From assembly GCA_965237595.1 (NCBI GenBank), contig CBDEFY010000006.1, positions 372,001 to 436,000 on the forward strand: DNA of 64,000 nucleotides, in the 5' to 3' direction. The notes under the pieces are model-generated. The model searched no databases. It was not told the DNA's origin and saw nothing but the letters and a program-made list of their open reading frames with translations. Below are positions 17,153-25,169 of this stretch, in pieces. Source of the DNA: UBA9611 sp965237595. GTDB lineage: Bacteria; Chloroflexota; Dehalococcoidia; Lucifugimonadales; UBA3495. Numbering within the stretch: the stretch's first letter is position 1; each line of letters begins with the position of its first letter. The position numbers and the translations under genes were made by a program.

Positions 17153-18353
17153 GTTCCTCCAGAGGGTCCAAGATGCTGGCCATGGGAATCACCCGTATAT
17201 CGCCCAAGGCCCGCTCCGGAAGCCCGTCCCCGGCGTAGAGCACCATAACCGGGCATCCGTGGTCCTGGATCCCGGTTATTTCATTGACCAGGGATTCTCC
17301 CAGGTATGGCGTGACCAACAGGATTGTGGTCCCGCTGGGAAGGGAATCCCGCTCCGCATTCAAGACCTCGGAAAGAGGGGCAGCTACGTAGGGCGCCGCC
17401 ATTGCCAGGGCCTCTAGCGCCATGGGAAGCTGGCTGGACGATGCTCCCAAGGGAACGTTGATCCACTTCCCGGTGTAACTGGCTAGGGCGTTGCTGACCA
17501 CGCCGTAGCTGTAACCCTTGCGGTCCGCCAGGGCAACCGCCGACGCCGCCACAGTCACCGCGCGCTCAAAGAGACGGCGGCTGCTGCCCTGCCAGGTGTA
17601 TTCCCGGGACGAGCCGTTCATCACAATCAGCATGTTCAGCGAGACCACCGGTTCGAAGACCTTGGTCTGCAGCCGCCGGGTGCGGGCGGTCGCCTTCCAG
17701 TCGATGTGTTTCAGAGGGTCTCTGGGCTGGTAGTCCCGCTGGCCCACCACCCGATTGGTGTCGAAATAGAGGGGTTTGGAACCGCGGACGTCTCCCAGCG
17801 GGTGCTCCGGAGGGAACAGCAGCCCTTCCAGGTCTATCACCCTGGGATAGACCAGGATATGGTCGAATTTGGTGTAACTGGTTTCGGCGGAACTGAACCC
17901 GAAGATGTCGCCGGTGCGCAGGCGCACCGGGCCGATCCGGTGGTAGCCGCGCTCCGAGCATTTCATGGAATATTTCCAGGTAGCTTTCTGGTAAGGGAGC
18001 AGGGAGGTGGTGATGGTGTGCTGCCGGTTGGACTCCAGCCCGGTGCCCCGCATGGTCGCGCCGGCCAATTCCAGTCCGTGGGGAAACGAGTCTTGGATGT
18101 CAACCCAAATTAGCGGCAGCAATTTGTCATTGTCCAGGGAGACGGAATAGTCCACGGTGTCGCCGATGAAGGCGCGCCGCCGGTTGATTGACCGTGAATG
18201 GCTCACGGAACGGAAGGCGTAGCGTTCCCAGACGCGGGCTGCTATCGCCACGACAATTACCAGGGAGCCCACCACCAGCAACAACCCCTCGCTGGCCACC
18301 AGGCCGATGAATATCATGATGCCGCTGCTGAGAACCCAGAGATCGTTAAGCAT
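17130..18353 (-). CDS. DUF58 domain protein
   Basis: This is a 407-residue protein with two N-terminal membrane helices (about 8-45), a beta-rich region, and the DUF58 hallmark VGQRDYQPRDPLKHIDWKAT (about 200-219) leading into a von Willebrand factor A-like fold (LNMLIVMNGSS). The metal-binding Ser of a classic MIDAS site is only partly conserved. It follows moxR by 22 bases and overlaps the DUF4129 gene. DUF58 proteins are probable clients or partners of MoxR ATPases. Confidence 0.85.
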   Translation of the reverse strand: MLNDLWVLSSGIMIFIGLVASEGLLLVVGSLVIVVAIAARVWERYAFRSVSHSRSINRRRAFIGDTVDYSVSLDNDKLLPLIWVDIQDSFPHGLELAGATMRGTGLESNRQHTITTSLLPYQKATWKYSMKCSERGYHRIGPVRLRTGDIFGFSSAETSYTKFDHILVYPRVIDLEGLLFPPEHPLGDVRGSKPLYFDTNRVVGQRDYQPRDPLKHIDWKATARTRRLQTKVFEPVVSLNMLIVMNGSSREYTWQGSSRRLFERAVTVAASAVALADRKGYSYGVVSNALASYTGKWINVPLGASSSQLPMALEALAMAAPYVAAPLSEVLNAERDSLPSGTTILLVTPYLGESLVNEITGIQDHGCPVMVLYAGDGLPERALGDIRVIPMASILDPLEEHEPVMAG

Positions 18354-18375
18354 TGCAGTCCCCTAGCCCTTGGTA

Positions 18376-19368
18376 TTAGACCGGGACTTCCACCTGGGAT
18401 AGAACGTCCGCGACCACATCTTCCGTCGACCGTTCGCGGAGCCGGGCTTGAGACTTGAGGATGATGCGGTGGGCCAATGCGTAGGGGGCCAGGAGCTTAA
18501 CGTCATCGGGGCCCACATAATCGCGGCCCTGGATGGCCGCCACGGCCTGGGAGCAGCGGTAGAGACCCATGGTCGCCCTGGGGCTGGCGCCTAATTCCAC
18601 GTCAGCGTGCTGGCGGGTAGCCTGCACCAACTGCACCATGTAATTGCTCAGCACCGGGTCCACGTACACCTGCTGCACCAGGCGTTGCATCTCCAGAATC
18701 TCTGGACCGTCGGCCACCGGCTGCAGGTTGGCCAATGGGTTTGCGCCGTTGAACCGGGCCAGCATTTCCCCTTCCTGGGCATCATCGGGGTAACCCATAC
18801 GGACCCGTATCAAGAACCGGTCTAGCTGTGCTTCGGGCAGCGGAAAGGTTCCTTCGAGTTCGATTGGGTTCTGGGTGGCGATGAGCAGGAACGGCAAGGG
18901 CAGGGGAATGGTCAGGTTGTCAACCGTCAACTGCCCTTCAGCCATGGCCTCCAACATCGCCGACTGGGTCCGGGGCGTCGCCCGGTTGATTTCGTCGGCC
19001 AACACCACTTGGGCGAGGATGGGGCCCGGCCGGAACTCAAACTCGCTGGACTTCTGATTGTAGAAGTGGACTCCGGTGATGTCCGAAGGCATCAGGTCAG
19101 GGGTGCATTGGATGCGCTTGAATGAGCATTGGAGGGACTCGGCCAGGCAGCGAGCCAGGGTGGTCTTGCCGATGCCCGGAACGTCTTCCACCAAGATATG
19201 CCCGCCGCTCAACACCGCGGCCAGTGTCAACTCAATGACATCGCCCTTGCCCACCAACACCTGCTCGATGTTGGCCCTGATCTTGGCCGCCGTCTGGGAG
19301 ACGGTACCCGATATATTCGACGCCATTTCTACCTTTGGAGCTTCGCTCTGGGCCATCGTGCTAACCAT
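18376..19368 (-). CDS. MoxR-family AAA+ ATPase
   Basis: This is a 330-residue AAA+ chaperone-like ATPase. It has Walker A in VEDVPGIGKTTLARCLA (about 59-75), Walker B in VVLADEINRATPRTQSA (about 116-132), the MoxR sensor ATQNPIELEGTFPLPEAQLD (about 160-179) and a C-terminal lid. The frame opens 20 codons earlier at a TTG, but a TACAAT that looks like a -10 box overlaps that TTG, so the ATG at 19368 (or 19356) is preferred. It heads the operon with DUF58 and DUF4129 proteins and probably remodels them at the membrane. Confidence 0.9.
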   Translation of the reverse strand: MVSTMAQSEAPKVEMASNISGTVSQTAAKIRANIEQVLVGKGDVIELTLAAVLSGGHILVEDVPGIGKTTLARCLAESLQCSFKRIQCTPDLMPSDITGVHFYNQKSSEFEFRPGPILAQVVLADEINRATPRTQSAMLEAMAEGQLTVDNLTIPLPLPFLLIATQNPIELEGTFPLPEAQLDRFLIRVRMGYPDDAQEGEMLARFNGANPLANLQPVADGPEILEMQRLVQQVYVDPVLSNYMVQLVQATRQHADVELGASPRATMGLYRCSQAVAAIQGRDYVGPDDVKLLAPYALAHRIILKSQARLRERSTEDVVADVLSQVEVPV

Positions 19369-19449
19369 GCCTATACGGATGTTCGCCACCGCCGGTGCAA
19401 CAGCATTCTTGGGAAGTAAATTGTACAACGCTGGACTAGCGGCATTGGT

Positions 19450-20151
19450 TCACCAGCTTCCGACGTGCTCCTCGGCTTCCCGCAGGTCCTTGAAGGAGTC
19501 CACGCTGCACCAGAACCGGCGCGACCTCAAGGCTGCCAATTGTCCCGCTTGGGCCAGCCGGGGAAAGGTCTCGGTTTCGTGGTCACCCAAGTCGGGCAAC
19601 TCGGCGGCGATGGAACGCTCGAATAGGTAGATGCCGCCGTTGATCCAGTGCTCCATCTCCACCTTCTCCCGGAAGCCGGTTACGGTGCCGGAATCGTCCA
19701 TGTCCACCAGCCCGTAGGGGCTGACCATGGGCACCACCATGATGGTGGTCAGGTGGGATTTATTTGACGCTTTTCGTTCCCGGTGACGGGCTGACAGGTT
19801 ATCCAGGGTCTCGGCGGTGATCACGTCACCGTTCAATACAGCCACGGTGTCTTCGGTCTTGGGAACCATTGGGAGCCCCATCTTGATGGCCCCGCCCCGG
19901 CCCAAAGGGGAATCTTCGACGCTGTAGTGGGCGTTGATGCCAAATGCCTTGCCGTCGGCGAAGTAGTCCTTGATGGCCTCCCAGCGGTACCCGGCCAGAA
20001 ACACGACGTCGGTCACGCCGCCAGCCTTCAGCCACTCCACTTGGTATTCCAAAATGGGCTTTCCGCAGACCGGGACCATGGGCTTGGGCAGGGAATCGGT
20101 CAGCGGGCGGAGTCTTTCCCCCTGTCCGCCGGCCAAGATCAACGCATACAC
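19450..20151 (-). CDS. NDP-sugar nucleotidyltransferase
   Basis: This is a 233-residue sugar-1-phosphate nucleotidyltransferase. It has the N-terminal signature LAGGQGERLRPLTDSLPKP (about 6-24), the base-binding LAGYRWEAIKDYF and YSVEDSPLGRGGAIK motifs (about 52-90), the metal-binding VLNGDVI (about 104) and GGIYLFERS (about 172). The length fits a minimal GT-A type enzyme such as mannose-1-phosphate guanylyltransferase or glucose-1-phosphate thymidylyltransferase. The C-terminal acyltransferase hexapeptide repeats of larger members are absent. Specificity cannot be told. Confidence 0.87.
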   Translation of the reverse strand: MYALILAGGQGERLRPLTDSLPKPMVPVCGKPILEYQVEWLKAGGVTDVVFLAGYRWEAIKDYFADGKAFGINAHYSVEDSPLGRGGAIKMGLPMVPKTEDTVAVLNGDVITAETLDNLSARHRERKASNKSHLTTIMVVPMVSPYGLVDMDDSGTVTGFREKVEMEHWINGGIYLFERSIAAELPDLGDHETETFPRLAQAGQLAALRSRRFWCSVDSFKDLREAEEHVGSW

Positions 20152-20505
20152 GTCAAAAACAACCTCGCACGCGGCGGACCCCGGAGAAGCCAGACCGCCG
20201 TATCCCGGTTAATATACCCGCGCCGCCGATACGGGGTCAATGCGAGAGGTAGCTGGGCGCTGGGGATGCTTGAGGCGGCACCTGATTATCATGTACTTGA
20301 TTACGGAGTTGTTGGGTCCATGCAAGCCAAGCCTTCGTTTTCTGCCGCTTCGAAAAGCCGACGGTCCGCACAGGAAAAAACCGGCTGTTCAGGAGCTGCG
20401 GAGCGTATGCGGATGTTGAAGCGAGTCTAAGGAGCCGCTCCGTGCTCGGGTCTTGAAAATAAAGCTTTACCAGCGTGCTAGTCTCAAGAAAATCCAGCTC
20501 TAATC
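20152..20505. other. non-coding stretch between nucleotidyltransferase and XRE gene
   Basis: No supported gene lies in these 354 bases. Open frames across it are Arg/Ser-rich shadows. Base composition becomes more AT-rich toward 20440-20500, in line with the accessory island that starts there. It may contain remains of older insertions, but I cannot identify them. Confidence 0.35.
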
Positions 20506-21114
20506 CTAGCGCCGTTCGCGCTGCACAGTATCTGACAAATCTTCCCCGCTTATCTGAATCGGCTTGAAATCGGATTCATCCGTCTTTTGTGCGCCTGGGG
20601 CTGCAGCCACCTTTGCCCGAGCATCTTGTCCGACAGCCACCAAATCCCCCATGGGCCGCCCCAACGCCTGGGCTAGGGAAACAAGTGTCTCGTACCTTGG
20701 CGCCTGCCCCGCGTTCTCAATGCGCACCAACGTCACCCTGGCGATATTAGCCGCCTGGGCCAGAGCTTGCTGAGTTAGGCCAGCGGACTCCCTCAACTGC
20801 CGGATTCTGACGCCGATGGCCTGTCTACCCGACAGCGCGACGGCCTCAACCCTTGGCCGGTAAGAGGAGTCGCAGTAGTGGCGAACGAAGTCCCATGGGA
20901 GCTCGATTGTTTCTCCAGATTTGGTGTGCAGAACAGCCTCGTATGGGTTCGGCAACTCCACTCTGGCTAGAAACTCGCCAGACTCGACCTTCGAAATCTT
21001 TGCGAAGGGAACCATGCCTCCCCGGCCATCGGCGAAGGCGAACTCAATTCCATCCTTCAATATTTCCGCGGAGGTCATCATTCGCTCTGCGTTCTTAACT
21101 AATACGGCGCCCAT
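20506..21114 (-). CDS. XRE-family regulator with N-terminal DUF2442-like domain
   Basis: This 202-residue protein has two parts. Residues 10-90 resemble DUF2442, with FADGRGGMVPFAKISK and VLHTKSGETIELPWDF. Residues 98-160 form an XRE helix-turn-helix (RIRQLRESAGLTQQALAQAA then VTLVRIENAGQAPRYETL). It lies nine bases downstream of a DUF4160 gene. DUF4160-DUF2442 pairs recur in mobile regions and look like toxin-antitoxin or regulator pairs, with the HTH part probably repressing its own operon. The function of neither domain is firmly known. Confidence 0.72.
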   Translation of the reverse strand: MGAVLVKNAERMMTSAEILKDGIEFAFADGRGGMVPFAKISKVESGEFLARVELPNPYEAVLHTKSGETIELPWDFVRHYCDSSYRPRVEAVALSGRQAIGVRIRQLRESAGLTQQALAQAANIARVTLVRIENAGQAPRYETLVSLAQALGRPMGDLVAVGQDARAKVAAAPGAQKTDESDFKPIQISGEDLSDTVQRERR

Positions 21115-21123
21115 GTTCTCACC

Positions 21124-21321
21124 CTATCTGTGGTGAATCTCGTCCCAAGTCCTCCTTATTGCTTCAGCGTGCCTATCGTAGGCCTGGAGGATGCTCCGGT
21201 ACTCGCCAGGCGGTGGTTCGTCCATGAACCTGGTGCTGTTCAATTCGATTCGGCATACGTCTTCGTTGCCAACCCATACATGAACGTGAGGAGGCTCAAA
21301 GTCGTTTTCCCTGGTGTTCAC
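21124..21321 (-). CDS. DUF4160 protein, start codon uncertain
   Basis: This small protein carries the DUF4160 core DFEPPHVHVWVG and a helical C-terminus. The GTG at 21321 gives 65 residues but cuts off the family N-terminus. The same frame runs upstream through IPTVARDGQFRFVV, which matches the usual M-P-T-x family start, except that the initiator would be ATA at 21358-21360. Either ATA is used, or the start codon has mutated. It precedes the XRE/DUF2442 gene by nine bases and the two are probably co-transcribed. Confidence 0.68.
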   Translation of the reverse strand: MNTRENDFEPPHVHVWVGNEDVCRIELNSTRFMDEPPPGEYRSILQAYDRHAEAIRRTWDEIHHR

Positions 21322-21495
21322 GACAAACCGGAACTGGCCATCTCTGGCGACGGTCGGTATCCATCGCTCCGCTGCAAATATTATCTGGGCCGGACCGGCT
21401 TCGTATACATAAATATATCACAAACGATACATTCCGTCGAGGCCGCGAGGGTTGCAAGCGACATGGGAAGAAAAAGCAAAACCAATGTGGGCGGT

Positions 21496-21542
21496 TGGCT
21501 ACCCCGCCTGGGTTCGAACCAAGGCTTCCAGCTCCAAAGGCT
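21496..21542 (-). repeat. 47-bp duplicate of the 3' part of tRNA-Gln
   Basis: Positions 21496-21542 match the 3' part of the intact tRNA-Gln (22038-22084 region) with only three differences. They cover the anticodon arm, variable loop, T arm, 3' acceptor strand and CCA. The copy is in the same orientation, giving a direct repeat that brackets the HicBA genes. This is the pattern left by site-specific integration at a tRNA 3' end. The fragment cannot fold as a full tRNA because the 5' half is absent. Confidence 0.8.
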
Positions 21543-21565
21543 TACTCGCTAGTGGCCTTGTCCGT

Positions 21566-21790
21566 TCACAGAAGCTCCGTGAACTGTTCTACTGACAAAC
21601 CTGCGCCATCTAAAATGGCGGCCAGAGTTCCGGTATCTAGGGTACCGGTGTGCGGGAACTACCACCTATGCGAAGGGGTCATCGCGCCTCATGACGATGT
21701 GGCTGCCCTCTGGCGTCTCCGATAGAAACCGGCCCTCTGCAATGCTCTCACCACCTCGGCTCCAGAAAGGCTCCGAGGCAGTCGCATCAT
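21566..21790 (-). pseudogene. hicA: HicA-type toxin remnant
   Basis: Piecing frames together gives a normal HicA mRNA interferase. The start MRLPRSLSGAEVVRALQRAG is followed by RRRQR, then GSHIVMRRDDPFA in another frame. An in-frame TAG at 21666-21668 stands where the family has Gln. Then come VVVPAHR and, after a second shift, LDTGTLAAILDGAGLSVEQF. One base is lost near 21715 and one gained near 21645, so the total is still 75 codons. The catalytic His (GSHIVM) is out of frame. The ATG overlaps the hicB stop (ATGA). As written it is inactive. Confidence 0.75.
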
Positions 21791-22008
21791 GGGCTGCGGT
21801 TCTCCACATCAACCGTTTCTCTACCGACTTCGGTCGGAGCAGGCAGCCCGCCTTCCACCAGGGCTTCAACGTAGGCTTCGATGGCCTCCCTGATGTTCGA
21901 CACCGTTTCTTCTTTGTCCGGGCCTTGAGATACGCAGCCCTTGAGCGCTGGGCAGTGCGCCACAAAGCCGGACTCACGACCTTTTTCGATTATGACTGTA
22001 TATTTCAT
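21787..22008 (-). CDS. hicB: HicB-type antitoxin
   Basis: This is a 73-residue HicB-like protein with the degenerate RNase H-like fold: MKYTVIIEKGRESGFVAHCP, LKGCVSQGPDKEETVSNIRE and a helix ending in EALVEGGLPAPTE. It lacks a C-terminal DNA-binding domain, like many short HicB forms. Unlike its downstream toxin partner it is intact, which fits relaxed selection on the toxin. It starts 29 bases from the 3' end of tRNA-Gln. Confidence 0.87.
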   Translation of the reverse strand: MKYTVIIEKGRESGFVAHCPALKGCVSQGPDKEETVSNIREAIEAYVEALVEGGLPAPTEVGRETVDVENRSP

Positions 22009-22037
22009 CCGGTGTTTCCTCTAGCGGGAATCAAATG

Positions 22038-22111
22038 TGGCTACCCCGCCTGGGTTCGAACCAGGGATTCCAGCTCCAAAGGCTGGCGTGTTACCACTAC
22101 ACTACGGGGCA
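22038..22111 (-). tRNA. tRNA-Gln (UUG)
   Basis: A cloverleaf folds with acceptor TGCCCCG/CGGGGTA, D stem GTGT/ACAC, anticodon stem CCAGC/GCTGG around loop CTTTGGA (anticodon TTG), T stem CCTGG/CCAGG with loop TTCGAAC, discriminator G and an encoded CCA at 22038-22040. It is the probable integration target for the HicBA module downstream of its 3' end. Confidence 0.95.
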
Positions 22112-22211
22112 TCATCTAAAGGGGAAATCGGGCGGTCGAAACGGTCCGTGCTTTTTATTCTGATGTCGCAGCACCTGGCCGTCAAGGCCGATGGGCGCTA
22201 CGCACGCTGGA

Positions 22212-22220
22212 TGCTATAAT
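22212..22220 (+). promoter_or_regulatory. extended -10 promoter, likely leaderless transcript
   Basis: TGCTATAAT (TG-n-TATAAT) ends ten bases before the nitrilase ATG at 22230, so transcription would begin at or within a few bases of the start codon. There is no Shine-Dalgarno sequence in the gap and no clear -35 box, in line with an extended -10 promoter and leaderless translation. Confidence 0.6.
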
Positions 22221-22229
22221 CTCCCGAAG

Positions 22230-23003
22230 ATGAAACCGCTTCGGATATCGTTCCTACATCTGGCCCCCGTCACCAGCGACATCGGCCACAACCGCAAGCT
22301 GGTGGAGCGGGGCGTCAAAATCGCCGCTCAACAGGGCGCACAGTGGGTGATAACCCCCGAGCTGTGCATCCCCGGCTACCTGTTCATGGAGAAGATCGGC
22401 ACCGATTGGATACTGCCCCAGCCCGACCCTTGGATGGACGGGTTCCTCGGGTTGGTCAAGAAGCATGCCCTAACGGTTTTCCTGTCCCACCCAGAGCGGG
22501 ACGCAGCCACCGGCAGGATGTACAACACCGTTTTCGTCATCGACCGGAACGGCCAGATTATCGGTAAGCACCGGAAGGTCAAGGCCCTGGGCGGGGCCGA
22601 GTCTTGGTCCACCAGCGGCTGGAAGATCGACCCCATTGAATGCGACGGAATCAAGACGGGGATACTGATTTGCGCCGACGCCTACAAGAATGAGATTGCC
22701 CAAGTTTTCAAGGACAAAGGCGCCCAGGTGCTGGTCTCTCCGGTCTCCTGGGGCCCCGGCCATTGCGGGCCCGACGGAGAGTGGGAGGCTCGGTCGGCCG
22801 ACACCGGACTGCCGGTGATGGTCTGCAACCGCTCGGGCGTCGAGGACGGAGAACTGGACTACAGCCTCGCCGAAAGCGTGGTCACCCAGAACGGCCGACG
22901 GATCCTGGAAGCCACATCCGACCGGTCGGTGGTGCTGTCCTTCGACTGGGACATGGACGCCATGTCCGTGCTCTCAGACGATTTTGAGCGGGTGTACCTC
23001 TAG
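22230..23003 (+). CDS. nitrilase-superfamily carbon-nitrogen hydrolase
   Basis: This is a 257-residue cytosolic amidase/nitrilase-fold enzyme. The Glu-Lys-Cys triad is visible in VITPELCIPG (Glu, about 43), HRKVKALGG (Lys, about 118) and ILICADAYKN (Cys, about 152). Substrates in this superfamily include omega-amides, N-carbamoyl amino acids and polyamines; which applies here cannot be told. It is convergent with the amidohydrolase gene and ends six bases from it. Confidence 0.85.
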   Translation: MKPLRISFLHLAPVTSDIGHNRKLVERGVKIAAQQGAQWVITPELCIPGYLFMEKIGTDWILPQPDPWMDGFLGLVKKHALTVFLSHPERDAATGRMYNTVFVIDRNGQIIGKHRKVKALGGAESWSTSGWKIDPIECDGIKTGILICADAYKNEIAQVFKDKGAQVLVSPVSWGPGHCGPDGEWEARSADTGLPVMVCNRSGVEDGELDYSLAESVVTQNGRRILEATSDRSVVLSFDWDMDAMSVLSDDFERVYL

Positions 23004-23008
23004 TTGCG

Positions 23009-24622
23009 TTAATCGCCGTAGACCGTATCCCCGCCGACAATCGTCCGTTCCACTGCGATGTCCTTGATTCCCAACGGTTCAACCTGGGTGGGGTCGCTGC
23101 CCAAGACCACTAGGTCCGCCAGCTTTCCGGTCTCGATCGACCCCTTGATGTCCTCCTCGAAGGAGGCGTAGGCCCCATTTAGGGTGTACAGCCGCAGGGC
23201 CTCCTGGATGGATACCTTCTGATTTGCACCCCATTCCTTGCCGGTGCTGTCGGTGCGGGTGACGCAGCTTTGAATGCCCAGCAGGGGCTCAAAGGGTCCG
23301 GGCGGGTAGTCGGTGGCCCCGGTTGACACCACCCCGTTGTCGATGAACGACCGCTGGGCGAACATCCACTCCAACCGCTGCTCGCCGTAGTAGCGCATCT
23401 TCTCGCCGTGGTGGTATACGTAGGTGCAGAAGGGTGTCGCGATGCAGCCCAGAGCCTTCATCCTCGTGAGTAAATCTGGGTTGACCAGGGTGCAATGCTC
23501 GATGCGGTGCCGGGCGTCGGCCCTTGGGTGGGCTTTTTGTGCCTTTTCGTAGGCGGTCAGCACCATGTCGATGGTCAAGTCACCATTGGCGTGGATGCAG
23601 ACCTGGAATCCGGCCCGGTGCATCGCCATAACCTGTTCCTCTATCTCATCTTGCTCCATGACCAGGATACCGTGGTCGCATTGGGAGCCCTCGTAGGGCT
23701 GGGACAGGTAGGCGGTCCGGGTGGCGATGGCGCCGTCGGCAACCATCTTGATGCCGCCAATCCTGAGCCGGGCATCCCCGAGGCCGGACTTGATGCCGGC
23801 ATCCCGGAGGGCGGGAAACTGAGGGTACCACATCAGGGCGTAAACCCGGAGACTCAACTCTCCGGCGGCTTTCCCGTCCTGGTAGGTCTGAAACTCTTCC
23901 GCCGTCACCCTGGCGTCGTGGACACTGGTCAGCCCGACCCGGTTCAGCATGCTGCAGATGGTCCTGAGCCCCTCGCGGCGCACCTCTTCGGTCTCCACCG
24001 GGATTAGGAAGCGCACTGGATCGATGGCCCGTTCGAAGACCATGCCGTTCAAACGGCCCGTGTCCGGGTCCCGGCCCAGCCTTCCCCCCGGCGGGTCAGG
24101 GGTCTCGTCGTTGAAACCCGCCGCCTCCAGGCCTGCGGAGTTCATGTAGAAGACGTGCCCCGCACGGTGGGCCACCAACATCGGATGGGCGGTGGTCACC
24201 GAGTCCAGGTCAAATCGGTTGAGGTGGCGTCCTTCGTTTGAGGGGGTTCGGTCCGTCTTGGTGTCGTCGAACTTGAATCCCTGCACCCATTGTCCGGCCG
24301 GAGTTTTATCGGCCCTTTCTTTCAGTCCAGCCTGCACCTGCGTAAGAGTCGGCACGTCGCAGTCGGCGGACATCACGTGGCGGACTCCGCTGCTCAACAC
24401 ATGGATGTGGGCGTCGATAAACCCCGGCAGCACCGTCTTGCCGCCCAGGTCCAAAACCCTGGTGCCCGGCCCCACCAAGCCTTCGATGTCCCCGTTGCTG
24501 CCGACCCCAACGAACCTTCCGTGGGCCATGGCCAGCGCTTGGACTTTGGGACGTTCGGGATCCATGGTCAAAACGTTGGCGTTTTTGATTACAGTCTCGG
24601 CCTTGCTGTTGGCGTTAGTCAT
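23009..24622 (-). CDS. YtcJ-like amidohydrolase
   Basis: This is a 537-residue amidohydrolase-superfamily enzyme of the Amidohydro_3 group. It has the N-terminal beta domain with VLDLGGKTVLPGFIDAHIHV (about 57-76, HxH metal ligands), a central FQVCIHANGDL, ARHRIEHCTLVNPD for further metal ligands, and TGATDYPPGPFEP with the active-site Asp near 433. The ending GKLADLVVLGSDP is typical. The ATG at 24622 with AAGGA ten bases before it is preferred over the ATG nine bases earlier. The natural substrate is unknown. Confidence 0.87.
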   Translation of the reverse strand: MTNANSKAETVIKNANVLTMDPERPKVQALAMAHGRFVGVGSNGDIEGLVGPGTRVLDLGGKTVLPGFIDAHIHVLSSGVRHVMSADCDVPTLTQVQAGLKERADKTPAGQWVQGFKFDDTKTDRTPSNEGRHLNRFDLDSVTTAHPMLVAHRAGHVFYMNSAGLEAAGFNDETPDPPGGRLGRDPDTGRLNGMVFERAIDPVRFLIPVETEEVRREGLRTICSMLNRVGLTSVHDARVTAEEFQTYQDGKAAGELSLRVYALMWYPQFPALRDAGIKSGLGDARLRIGGIKMVADGAIATRTAYLSQPYEGSQCDHGILVMEQDEIEEQVMAMHRAGFQVCIHANGDLTIDMVLTAYEKAQKAHPRADARHRIEHCTLVNPDLLTRMKALGCIATPFCTYVYHHGEKMRYYGEQRLEWMFAQRSFIDNGVVSTGATDYPPGPFEPLLGIQSCVTRTDSTGKEWGANQKVSIQEALRLYTLNGAYASFEEDIKGSIETGKLADLVVLGSDPTQVEPLGIKDIAVERTIVGGDTVYGD

Positions 24623-24711
24623 GGCGGGCATCCTTATTTGTGTTTAGAATGTTTGGTAGGAGATTGCAGGGCACTCGGCCCCCGGAGTCTAACAATAAAT
24701 CCGATACCGGC

Positions 24712-24749
24712 GTAGGGGCACGGTCCCGATGTAATCGGGATGCCCCTAC
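24712..24749. repeat. palindromic repeat overlapping the ruvX stop
   Basis: GTAGGGGCA at 24712-24720 pairs with TGCCCCTAC at 24741-24749, and CCCGAT pairs with ATCGGG inside it. The ruvX stop codon lies within the right arm. There is no T-run, so it is more like an interspersed REP-type palindrome than an intrinsic terminator, although it could stabilise mRNA 3' ends. Confidence 0.6.
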
Positions 24750-25162
24750 TGGGACGCCAAGAACCGCTGTAGAATCAGCACCGCCGCCGTCTCGTCCACG
24801 GTTGCCCGGTCGCGGGAGGGTTGGACCCCGGACTCCCGCAGCAGACCCTCGGCCTCAACGCTGGTGAAACGTTCGTCCATCTCGTGGACGGCCAGGGTGG
24901 TTTCCTTTCGAAGGGCCCGGATGAACCCAAGGGCCAGTTTGGCTGAGGGTCCGGTCTCGCCCTCAAGGGTATAGGGAACGCCGACCACGATGCCTTGTGC
25001 CTGACGGTCTTGGGCGGCCGCAATCACCTTTTCGACGTCTCGGGCCAACTGACTGCGGGTGAGGTGTCCCGCCTGGACTACCAAGCCGCCGGGGCCGCTG
25101 ACCGCCAGACCGATACGGCGTTCGCCAAGGTCCAAGGCGATCAGCTTAGCTTGGTCGGACAT
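24746..25162 (-). CDS. ruvX: Holliday-junction resolvase-like RuvX (YqgF)
   Basis: This is a 138-residue RNase H-like protein of the YqgF/RuvX family, involved in 16S rRNA 5' maturation and/or junction resolution. Motifs are LIALDLGERRIGLAVS (about 6-21, first catalytic Asp), VVGVPYTLEGETG (about 60), VHEMDERFTSVEAEGLL (about 92-108, catalytic Glu) and DRATVDETAAVLILQ (about 118, Asp). The ATG at 25162 overlaps the alaS stop by a few bases; the longer frame upstream is alaS shadow. The alaS-ruvX pairing is widespread. Confidence 0.93.
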   Translation of the reverse strand: MSDQAKLIALDLGERRIGLAVSGPGGLVVQAGHLTRSQLARDVEKVIAAAQDRQAQGIVVGVPYTLEGETGPSAKLALGFIRALRKETTLAVHEMDERFTSVEAEGLLRESGVQPSRDRATVDETAAVLILQRFLASQ

Positions 25163-25169
25163 CGCCGGT

